Assembly: GCA_002633025.1 (NCBI GenBank)
Contig: NMRB01000238.1
Coordinates: forward strand, 143,165 to 207,164
From: Notospermus geniculatus
Taxonomy: Eukaryota > Nemertea > Pilidiophora > Heteronemertea > Lineidae
Length of the DNA: 64,000 nt
Direction of reading: 5' to 3'
In this document: positions 54,943-64,000 of the stretch, piece after piece
Position numbering within the stretch: position 1 is the stretch's first letter
Layout of the letters: each line of letters starts with the position of its first letter
Position numbers and translations under genes: made by a program
Notes under the pieces: generated by a model
Database searches by the model: none
What the model was told of the DNA's origin: nothing
The model's input: only the letters and a program-made list of their open reading frames with translations

Positions 54943-56725
54943 ATGATAACAGGAACATGCAAACTCATGCTACAACTTCCCTGCTGTCTCTAGGATAGCA
55001 CCCTAACCTTTCATTACCGCTCAATGCGTCCTTGGGTTGACGTAGATCGGAAACTAGCGACTCCGTGAGAGTACCATTCACCAATTAATAAGCGCCCGCA
55101 ACATGTTACCTGTGTCTCGTAACTGGAGGACGTGAAATGATAACATGATCAGATAAATGCATCATCAAAAGGTTGTTTTGGGAGTGAAACATACGTTTAC
55201 GTCTGGAGTTAAAAGGAGCTGCCATATGTCTGGAATCAAACAGGTAAGGATATGTCAAAGACTGTCAAAAGAAACTGCCATTGTTGTTGAAGCACTATTG
55301 ATGCATTTGCATCAAACATGCAACCATTTTTTGAGGAGCATGTTTATGCAACTTTCATGTTTCAATCATGCTTCATGCTCACTTCATGCATAAACTATGC
55401 ATCAAACATGCATGAAGGTGGCAGAGATGGGAACCAAAAATGGCAAGGACACAGATACATGTATTTTAGTGATTTAAAGTATAAGGACTATAGGAAATCA
55501 TTCTTCAGAATCTTGTCATCGCAGCTCACAGCTACACCAGTCTGATTTTGATAAGACTAAGCATTTATGCCAATATTTGGCTTTTTGACTCCTTAAATTG
55601 GTGAAAACTACCTATTACCCAAGCAACATAAAGCTATTCACTTATTTGTAGTCCAGTCACTTTCCTCACGATCTACTAATTGGACATGTCAGGAGTCACA
55701 CAGGCAATTATTTACAACGGTCTCCTTTTAGCTTGGCAATCTTTTTCGAATTGATTGACTGAGATTAGCGTGTGGAAGAAATTCAGGCAGGCAAAGTCAT
55801 CTGCATAATGGGAAAAGGAAAACAGTACATCATGGGTTATTCCATTCAAGTGATTCTATTGCACTAGTTACTCTGTGAAAGCAACCTGATGGATGAGCTA
55901 CGCCAGTATTGTAATGAGGTATTAATTTCCCTGATGTATAGGGAGGTGGCCGACCTTGTTCAGAAGGGTCAAATGAAATTTTCTTATTCTTACTTTCGTT
56001 GTGAGTATGACTAACTCATCTGCTCCCAGAGTCCAGCAGACGGCATCTTCTCTGTCAAAGTTTTCTCAGATCCCATGATACAAATTGAAAAATATTTGAA
56101 GAAAGGTTGTTCCTATCAACCAAATGAAAAATGTTTCTTCAAATTTTTCCTAATTTATTTCCAACGCTTGTAGATAATTTTGACAGAAGATATTCACTGC
56201 CCAAACCTGGGGCAGATGAGTTAACTGAGAGACAGAGATGACCACAGCACGCTTCAGACTGACCCCAATATCTCGCCAGTGTTTTTTTTGCTACGGGATG
56301 AAAAATGTGTTTCCAGTCATGAACTGCTAGCATGACTCCCCATAATCTGGCAACTGGTGCTTATGACACTAAGTAGTCACACACTTCAATGGCTTGGTGC
56401 GTTTTTCTGCGCAATTACGGCCACGGCAGGAAAACACAACGGCGGAAAAACAGCCATAAACTGATCAATGAAGATTCTGATGTAGAAATAATGAGGTGAC
56501 ACACTATTGGATTATACTGTCTCTCAATACACTGTTATTGTCGATATTCAATCATAAGTCTTGTCCAATGTGGAAATGGACTTCACAACTTAGTCAGAAT
56601 TGAGGTCCTGGGAAATGGACATGGAAACAACATCAATACAGCACAAACTGATGAAGTTGGCCACGGATTGGCCAGGTTGGAGGAGAAGGAAGGCACTGTA
56701 TTTGTGTTTGTTTTTGATTTTTCCA
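54943..56725. other. No gene recognised
   Basis: An ATGCAT-rich stretch at 55300-55420 (GCATCAAACATGCA occurs twice) looks like short-motif expansion. The rest shows no supported exon or RNA gene. Confidence 0.4.
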
Positions 56726-56990
56726 CCAGGGACGAAGCCACAGCATTATTGGCCCTGATAAGCATGGAAGAGGCCATCTCAAGCTACTCACTCATGTTCG
56801 TCACATGGATGGGGTCTTTTACTTGCCCTTGCAAAGACACAAGGTACAAGGCACCATGGCTCACTGTCCCATGCGACAGACCTGAAGAGCCAGGTATAAT
56901 TAATCCCACATGGCCCGGGATTCGAACCCTGGACCTGCCGCTTGATGAGCGGACGTGATAAACACTAGTCTATCAAGGCTCTTCCAAGGC
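56726..56990 (-). mobile_element. SINE family S, copy 6
   Basis: Minus-strand head GCCTTGATAGACTAGTGTTT then B box CCAGGGTTCGAATCCCGGGC, full body, GCTTCGTCCCTGGTGG at the tail side. One of the two copies with a readable A box. Confidence 0.85.
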
Positions 56991-57453
56991 ACGGCCAGTC
57001 CCGCCATCAACATCAAAATCAAGTCAGTCACAATGGCCTTGCATAACACCTGTGAGTCCAAATTGGTACTGAAGCACCTTTCTCCAGCAAACGTCAGTTC
57101 TGTTGTAAGATGTCTGCAAAACTGACACCAGCGTCATCAACCTGTTGCTTGATTTCCCCTACCCCAATTTTACAACTCTCCTTCGGTCCCATTATTGTCA
57201 CCCATAATTTGTCTTTAACAGACTGCATCACCCTCGCCTGAACCCAGAAGGCTCAGGAGGCACATACGACCCTCATTATATTAGTTCCTTACATGTATAT
57301 ATACTCCACCAGCAACAAGTGGGCAAAGTAATCAGAGAGGGGAAATTGCAGGAGATCGAGGTTAACCACATAGATTAGCAATACGTTCTTGAGAATGATT
57401 AAGGAGATCCATGGCCAAGGGATACAGCTGGTGCCCTTTCTCAACTGAAAGAC
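56991..57453. other. No gene recognised
   Basis: No supported feature. Confidence 0.35.
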
Positions 57454-57600
57454 TAAAGCAGGGTTCATTGGCAGACGGTTCCGGTCTGTTTCCAGTCCAT
57501 TTGCCCCTAGTTTTCCAGATACGACAACGCAAAAGCCAATTTGTTCGATTTTTACGGACCTGAACCGGACAAAATCTGTTTGCCAATGAACCCTGCTTTA
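57454..57600. mobile_element. MITE with perfect 20-bp TIR
   Basis: TAAAGCAGGGTTCATTGGCA and its exact complement TGCCAATGAACCCTGCTTTA. The interior folds loosely (CGGTTCCGGTCTG against CCTGAACCGG). 147 bp, TA at both outer ends. Confidence 0.85.
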
Positions 57601-59319
57601 CAATCTGTTCACTATAGTGAGAAATGAATGGTGATTAGCTCCTACAATAGTGACTATACGGGCAAGGGGCTTTTATCAAACCTGCAATTCAACACGATGC
57701 TGAACAACCCAAATGTTTCTGAAAGCCCCCACCCCCACCCCACCCCGGAAGTGTTGGAACAAAGATCCGCTGCCGAAGTAACAAACGCTGTCAATTACGG
57801 TAAATAAATACTTGTTAGTGAGCGAAGTTCTCAGACAATTGATACACTTAAGGTTATGAGCACCGGGCAGGTACTCTGAGTAAGAGGATGGAGCTTGCGT
57901 GTTCAGGAACCTTTGATGAATGAAACCGTCAAGCTCGAGACGATTGCCTCCACGGTTTTGTATCAATTAGGCCGACCAAGCCAATCAAACACCTGGGTAG
58001 CTTCTTTGACTCAGGAGCACTTCTGCCTTCACGCACCATCGTATGTTGACACAAAACGACACTATAGGCAGAACGGGACTGAGATGTCGTACCCATCATG
58101 GAAAAAGGAAATTGTGTCAACAGAGGCACGACGTTCGACCTGGGAAAATATTGAGTTTGACCGCCCGCAGTGAAGAATAATATTGTATCAAGACAGAGGA
58201 AATGCAGGAAATTGCAGCTTCCGTATGTCCAGGAGAAACAGGGGTATATTTTGATTACCATGGTAACTGACCTTTTGGGGACCATTAAGACGTGTTTTGG
58301 CGTGATAGATGTGGAAGGGAACACTGAGATGGCCGTCTTAAGGAAATCGTTGTTGTATGCGTATGGAAAATACATAATGAAAATACATAATGAAAATACA
58401 GAATTCTGTCATGGTATGATGCACAGCTTAACAATTTCGCTACCAATAGACTGATTTACCAGTCCATGACATCATCACGTTCACTACGACACACTGGTAT
58501 TCTGGCGACATCATGAAATACCATGCATCCCGTTCGTAATTCAAGAGTTGTGTTCTAAAATGCATTACAGTGCATCATACTTCCCGTCATATTGTGGCGC
58601 AGATTACAGACGCACTCGGGTCATGAAGTGGTTAATAATTGCTCAAGGCTCTTTAATGCCCCCATCACACCGAGCTAGTTCTCAGTATACGTTCTTGAAA
58701 ATGTTGCCGAACGGGCTCAAACTGTGTGCGAACGGAGAGGACGTAGTAGCAACTTTTTATCGTCTTTTTACGAACTTCATGGGCGAGCTTGGACGGGAAG
58801 GGTGCTCCAGAACTTCGAGACATTATTTTGACAACGTTACACGTTCTAGCCCGTTCTACGATTTTTTTAGGACGAGGTAGGACGTTTTAAGAACTACTTC
58901 AGTCTGACAGCCTCAACTGTTCATCCAGCCACTGGCAGTTCTTTACTGAGTTGATCGACACCCTTGTGAAAAACTTCAGAACAGTTCGAGATTTCCATCC
59001 ACGCTACATCCCCAGCAGACTTCTTCAACCCTCCTCAAGGATATATGAACATCAAGTCGGTACCCTTCATCGGATAAATACAAATCCAGCCGCCAGCTAG
59101 ACAGTGGGTGACCACGGGTCATCTAACCAATTTGCCACACCAGTGAAAATAGACACCGACATATTACTTCTGCTACATTAGATGAGATCAACTTTGCCTG
59201 AGAAACAGAGAATGTTGTCTTTAAGGCAGAGCAGCTGTCGATGGAAGGTTTATGAGACAAAAGTATTGGATAGGACCTGGTGCCAACTTTGGGCTTCGGT
59301 ATTTGCATTTGATTTTTCC
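57601..59319. other. No gene recognised
   Basis: The longest minus-strand frame is 57929-58375 (149 codons) and the longest plus-strand frame is 58548-58880. Neither shows a family signature or splice structure; both are left uncalled. Confidence 0.35.
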
Positions 59320-59940
59320 ATCAGGGCCGACGCCAGCATTATTGGCCCTGGTAAGTAAGGATGAGGCCATTCCAAGCTACTCACATTGCTCACTTGGATG
59401 GGGTCTTTTATTTGCCCTTGCAAAGAAACAAGGTACAAGGCACCACGGCTTACTGTCACATGCGACGGACGTGAAGAGCCGGGAATAAATCCCATATAGA
59501 GGTTCTTCACATGACGTCACAGCTCAAAATGCCTACCGTTCTGGCCGTCAAATGACGCAACGTCACAGCATCAACACAGCGTTCAGTACACAATTTTAAC
59601 GTTGTCGGCAGTCATCGGCCCTCTTCTACAGCCACTGACAGCAAGCCGTATGGACGATTCGCTTTGTTTTCAACACGGTTTTCACACCAGACCAACTACT
59701 TGTGCTCAGAAACTGTGAGAGGTAAAGTGATTTGTTGAGTTGTATGCTCCCAATGGTCTACGGGCTGCTAAACTTTTGAACAGAGAACAAGATGGCAGCC
59801 TCTATGGCGTCATTTTGACGGCCAGTATGGCGGCCGTGTGACGTCAGTGAAGAACCTCTATATATGGGCCGGGCTAGATTCGAACCCGGGACCTGCCACT
59901 TGTTGAGTGAATGTGATAACCACTCGGCTATCAGGGCTCC
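59320..59940 (-). mobile_element. SINE family S, copy 7, split by a MITE
   Basis: Minus-strand head GGAGCCCTGATAGCCGAGTG (clear A box), B box CCCGGGTTCGAATCTAGCCC, then a break at a TATA-rich site where 59496-59860 was inserted, then the rest of the body to GGGCCTGATGG-like sequence. Best tRNA-like head in the window. Confidence 0.88.
59496..59860. mobile_element. MITE within SINE copy 7, TIR TAGAGGTTCTTCAC
   Basis: TAGAGGTTCTTCACATGACG at the left, TCAGTGAAGAACCTCTA at the right, with GACGTCACA and TCTGGCCGTCAAATGAC continuing the inverted arms. Flanked by TATA-type sequence; about 365 bp. Confidence 0.85.
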
Positions 59941-60892
59941 TTTGAGGGTCTTTCAGCATCAAATAAGCATCTGTTATTAGAAACTTTGGACAGATTAGCA
60001 GACCTATGCATTGGCTGAATTATCAATGCAAATCGTTCTCATCATGATTGTTTCCATAAACCCAATGCCGTAAAACTGCAGGCTGAATCCCTACATGATC
60101 GTTCCAAATCCAGGGAGGCATGCGCTGACGGCGAACACGGCTCATTAGAGCAATTTGCCATTTCATCCAGATCAAATCCTTTCGAAGACATTAGACCCAC
60201 ATCACTTTCTCCAGGGAATCGAAATTGCTTCATTGGTTTTCAAGACATGAAGACAACAGGTGTGGCGCAAGATGTGGCGGACTTAGTAGATTGGCCAGAT
60301 TACTGGGTTCTGTGCGAGTGGACCGCTGTTCGATCATGACGAGGAATAAATCAGGACTAATGATGCACATTGCACTAAATCCTCATTGCCAGGAAATTCA
60401 TAGTCAACCCACCATGATACTGCCAGCCTACAGCAACAGGTAACGCAGTAGTCCTTGCAAACTGGCCAATTTATTTCATCATAAATTCCATGTCTACGCA
60501 GGAGGCTACTACTTGTGATTTTGGCTTGGAGCAACATGTCCAATATTCTAGCGGATAAGGAGCACAAACCTGCGGGAGGCAATCATGTTATACCCTGCAG
60601 CAAGCTGAAAGAGCAATGCTGGATGGATCACTGCAACTCGATCATGGCAAGAAAGCTTGATGTGTCCTATCTGAAGTGGTCATCCAGTCGTAATCAGCGG
60701 TTCTTATCACAGTGCTCGCTCGTTTGTGTGCGGTGACGTAGGGAGCGAGGGCAAGAACCACCCAGTACTTCAGGATGGAGATGCGGGGTCAATCCCGCAG
60801 AATATTCCCCGATTGATAAAGTAACCCTTGCACATTCGAATTCAAGTTGGAACTATTTAGGATGAGATATAGAGAGAGTGACTTCTGGGGTT
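59941..60892. other. No gene recognised
   Basis: Short frames only. Confidence 0.35.
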
Positions 60893-61668
60893 CTTCAGCA
60901 TTACAGGGAAATTTTATTGCCGTCTACTTCAGCATAACAATGAACATTTAGCACTGTCAGACAGTGCTCTACCTTCAGCATTACAGGAACATTTTAGAAT
61001 TGTCTACCTTCAGCATTACCACATTTTAGTATTGTCTACCTTCAGCATTACAGGAACATTTTAGTATTGTCTGCCTTCAGCATTACAGGAACATTTTGGT
61101 ATTGTCTACCTTCATACATGACCAGTTTAGCATTGTCTGCCTTGAGCATTATGACCAGTTTAGCATTGTCTACTTTCAGCACTACATGACCAGTTTAGCA
61201 TTGTCTGCCTTCAGCATTACATGACCAGTTTAGCATTGTCTGCCTTCAGCATTACATGACCAGTTTAGCATTGTCTGCCATCAACATTATATGAACACGT
61301 TTAGTACAGTTAGGTCACAATTGACATCCCTACGGCTTCGCGTAAGTTACTCGTACTCACGGCTTTGGTTTCGCGTAACTTGCCTCGTAAATCACTGCGT
61401 AGCTAGCGTAATTCGCGTAACTCACCTTGTAAGTTACATGTAAGATACATGTAGCTCGTGAGTTGTCGCATAAGTTACGTGTAGGGATGTCAATTGTGAC
61501 TTGTACTGTATTGTCTAGACCCTACCTTCAAATTACATCAGCATTTTACTTTTATTGTCTACTTTCAGCATTACATGAAGAATTTATAGTATTCTCTACC
61601 TTCACCATTACACAAATTTTCAGCATTGTCTACATTTACCATTACATGAACACTTTGGTACTGCAGTG
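60893..61668. repeat. 35-bp minisatellite, interrupted by a MITE
   Basis: Units of the type TCTACCTTCAGCATTACAGG plus AACATTTTAGTATTG, later ATGACCAGTTTAGCATTG, about 16 in all. At 61305-61510 a TTTAG|TA|TTGTCT junction has been opened by the TA-inserting foldback, after which the array continues. Confidence 0.88.
61307..61508. mobile_element. TA-inserting GTAAGTTACG foldback, copy 2
   Basis: TA-CAGTTAGGTCACAATTGACA at the left, GTCAATTGTGACTTGTACTG-TA at the right; CGTAAGTTAC, CGCGTAACT and CTCACGG words inside as in 42014-42301, but shorter. The empty site is given by the neighbouring minisatellite units. Confidence 0.9.
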
Positions 61669-62294
61669 AAGTGATGCTGATACACTCTCAGCTCTCAACA
61701 CAATATTCTAAGATGTAGCAGCCTGGATCAGCCCAGACTTGCCACTGCCAGCTGACTACTTTAAGACGAGCTTCAGATCAACCACTGCTACAGCAGAAAT
61801 CCATGTTTCAGATATCTCTGAGTTGAGTGCCTCGTTTAGTAAATGAAAGGATCTGTTGGTCAAATCAATGGAAATTTACCATTCGGGCCACAAATTAATA
61901 GCATACTTGAGAAGGTCCTTCCACAAAGCATCAACTGGAGGAGGTTAAATGCATCATATGGATAACACAACTGACTTAATAGCACAACTTCACTCGCGCC
62001 TGCCAACAAACCAAAATCAATGCATCCTAAAATATGTCAAACTGAAGTATCTTTTGTTTTTGAGCTCTCATGAAGCTCTCTGGAGGTGGGAAAAAGTATA
62101 AAAGCTATGAACATAAATACCATTGCACTTTAACTTCAGGTCTCAATAACTTTCCTGAGGTATCACGTATAGCTCATGCATAATGGACCATGTGTAGGAG
62201 TAGATAGGCTGGATGTGATATTGCCTGATTTTTTTTCGCCAAAATATGGTCAGTCAAATGATGCAACGTACATGTAATGGTGACATTGTAGCAA
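61669..62294. other. No gene recognised
   Basis: No supported feature. Confidence 0.35.
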
Positions 62295-62296
62295 TA

Positions 62297-62414
62297 GGGA
62301 GGTTTCGCAAGTGCCCGGTTAGGCCCTACGACGACGTTTATCTATTGTGCGGGTATACGCAAACAATAGATAAACGTTGTCGTATGGCCTAACCGGGCGC
62401 TTGCGAAACCTCCC
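62297..62414. mobile_element. Palindromic MITE, GGGAGGTTTCGCAAG family, copy 2
   Basis: TA-GGGAGGTTTCGCAAGTGCCC at the left, GGGCGCTTGCGAAACCTCCC-TA at the right. Differs from 53409-53531 at only a few positions. Confidence 0.9.
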
Positions 62415-63034
62415 TAATGTCTGGCGCGGTTTGGGATTTTACCATTTAATATGGAAACAAACACCAATTTATAACCAATATAATCTGAACATGCAGTTGT
62501 CTGCCAACAATTTCATTAGCTGCCCCCAATTTTATATTTACAGCTCACAAATTACTGCAAGTTGCACTTCCACTTTACAAATTCACCTCTGATCCCGGTT
62601 CATTGAGCCTATCAAGTACGGGAAAAAAACAGCTCTTTCAGCCCATTACGCTTGATGTAGCTATTGCCACTCTGTATCTTCATCCAAATTGCAATTGGAT
62701 TTTTATGTAGCAAACTGCAAAGGTCAGACATTTGAGAGTATAATGCCGTGAAGCAAGATAGAATGCACAGTAACATGATGTTTCAGCAGAGAGTCCAACC
62801 CCCAGACATTCAAGCGGATGGGTATGAATAAAAGATAGTAAATGCTTCTTTTATGCTGTACAAATGCATGTAAAAAACTGAAGTAAAAGCATTTACTAGG
62901 CCTTAATCTATGTGCGGTATGGAGCACAATGACCTACTTTTATTCATGTACCTTCCGCATATGTCACGCGGAAGGTACGCACCAATTCATTGCGTAAGGT
63001 AGGCCTACGGGTACCTCACCCACATCTCTTGCGC
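62415..63034. other. No gene recognised; one short hairpin
   Basis: A perfect 11-bp stem, GTACCTTCCGC with its complement, spans 62948-62978. It is not followed by a T-run, and its function is unknown. A loose TTCATAAAAG-type foldback is at 62815-62910. Confidence 0.45.
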
Positions 63035-63072
63035 GTCGCCCCCTCTTTTCCAAAATCATGAATCTGCCCCTG
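63035..63072. repeat. Fragment of the GGGGCGGATCC MITE family
   Basis: Only the right end remains: CCCCCTCTTTTCCAAAATCA and ATCTGCCCCTG. Confidence 0.75.
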
Positions 63073-63135
63073 CTGCACGTGGTATGCAGATGGTATGCGG
63101 TGCAGAAGGTAGGTCAATTGTGCAGTGTACTGTAT

Positions 63136-63231
63136 TACACACTGGCGGTCACCCATCCAAGTACTAACCACACTCAATGTTGCTGAACTTCCAGCTCAGA
63201 GGCCAATGCGCCAACCACTTGACCATAGAGG
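63136..63231 (-). mobile_element. Chimeric tRNA-like / 5S-like repeat
   Basis: On the minus strand a tRNA-like 5' part (GTCAAGTGGTTGGCGCATTG, an A box) is followed by GGTTAGTACTTGGATGGGTG and ACCGCC, which is the internal-promoter and 3' region of eukaryotic 5S rRNA almost unchanged. The 5S 5' half is missing and the order is not that of a 5S gene, so this is a SINE head or a composite pseudogene, not a functional 5S gene. Confidence 0.7.
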
Positions 63232-63369
63232 AAATCCTCATGGCCTGTTGGTCGAAGCTATGCCATATAAGTACAGCACAATCCATACACCAAGGCCACA
63301 CAAAAATAATAGTGTGGTTCCGGTAACCCGACCTACCCCCTCAAAATGTTGCCAACCCTAAAGATTTTT

Positions 63370-64000
63370 TGGCAACTTGTAAAAATGAAATGGTCCATGG
63401 ACCATGTGCTCACCTGTGTGAACGTACCAGAAGAACAAATGACAAACCTAAAATCGAAATGCTCCAGGCCGTGAGTTCCAGGGTCATGATTTACGGTCAA
63501 AATTTCAAAACATTCTAGCTTGAGAATTTATGACGTCGATTTTCCAAGACGGCTGCCTGTAACCACTAATTGCATTCCAACTGTACAAAAATTTGCTCTA
63601 CAGTACACATAGATGATCACACCATGTTAGAATAGGGCCATATAGCCATGAAACATGCCACTAAAATGGCTATATTTGGAACTTGAACTCTGTGACTGTA
63701 AAAAGTAGATCAAATCAAAAACTCTTTTCATAATGTCATGTATCCTCATTAGATACACCTCTGACAAACAATTGGAGACAATCCAGTTAACAGTTCAGGA
63801 GTTACTAGGCTTTGAGCTTTGGTTTTGGCCACCTGGTGGCCAAGCCAAGAATCGAATCGGACTGAATCTTGGTGTCATAGGTCATCTGGCATAGGGGTGT
63901 ATACATACCAAGTTTCAGGTCAATAGCCCAAGCACTTGCGAAACGTGCCACCAAGAGGCAAAATTTTGAACTTTGACCTCTGTGACCTTGAAAAGTAGGT
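63370..64000. repeat. Repeat cluster running off the window end
   Basis: GAACTCTGTGACTGTAAAAA near 63685 is answered by GACCTCTGTGACCTTGAAAA near 63975. CCACCTGGTGGCCAAG and CGAAACGTGCCACC recall 692-1942 and 33087-33868. Probably a longer tandem or dispersed array continuing beyond 64000. Confidence 0.6.

Noticed and set aside
57929-58375. 149-codon minus-strand frame
   Set aside because: No family signature, no splice context, and composition like that of the surrounding DNA.
60893-61668. Regular array that might be taken for a CRISPR
   Set aside because: There are no unique spacers: unit follows unit directly, and the setting is an animal genome.
63136-63231. 5S rRNA gene
   Set aside because: Only the promoter and 3' region is present, preceded by tRNA-like sequence; the 5' half is missing.

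Overview
The window reads as nuclear DNA of a marine invertebrate animal. It carries spliced GT-AG exons of one recognisable animal gene, set in introns and intergenic DNA packed with short transposons, foldback elements, tRNA-derived SINEs and minisatellites. There is no operon layout, no long intact ORF and no vertebrate-type repeat that I recognise. TACATGTA-type motifs and palindromes of the type GGGGCCGTATTCATAAA recur. I cannot fix the phylum: an invertebrate deuterostome or a lophotrochozoan both fit.

Genes. The firm one is a PPP1R16 (TIMAP/MYPT3)-type protein phosphatase 1 regulatory subunit on the minus strand. Five consecutive exons (32871-32974, 29438-29562, 27438-27563, 23966-24041, 22459-22576) join with matching phases into about 183 codons of the ankyrin region and the segment just after it. 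The N-terminal exons (first ankyrin repeats, PP1-binding motif) and the C-terminal exons are not identified; 7258-7326 and a 24-nt candidate at 15315-15338 are phase-compatible but unproven. At the left end a possible two-exon minus-strand gene (2594-2665 plus 1060-1335) would encode a 115-residue one-pass membrane protein. A short plus-strand terminal exon lies at 6301-6399. Weak plus-strand exon candidates lie at 21314-21484 and 51423-51754. A degraded mariner-type transposase lies at 5225-5715.

Repeats. 0-8 kb: an inverted repeat pair, several foldbacks and a mariner relic. 11-24 kb: foldback mosaics, including a three-element mosaic at 13689-14537 and a palindromic 16-bp-unit array with an 8-bp target duplication at 17283-17499. 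25-34 kb: the PPP1R16 introns, with a 24-bp minisatellite, SINEs, nested MITEs and a 301-bp tandem repeat. 36-41 kb: a 60-66-bp minisatellite and a 1.7-kb tandem duplication with an N at its junction. 41-46 kb: foldbacks carrying other MITEs, and TTAA- and TWA-flanked MITEs. 47-54 kb: minisatellites and a SINE-in-MITE-in-SINE nest. 56-64 kb: SINEs, a 35-bp minisatellite interrupted by a TA-inserting MITE, and a chimeric tRNA/5S-like repeat.

No new defence, metabolic or signalling system is visible. The real novelty is in mobile-element structure: dated layers of insertion with target duplications still readable, and foldback elements built from short tandem units.
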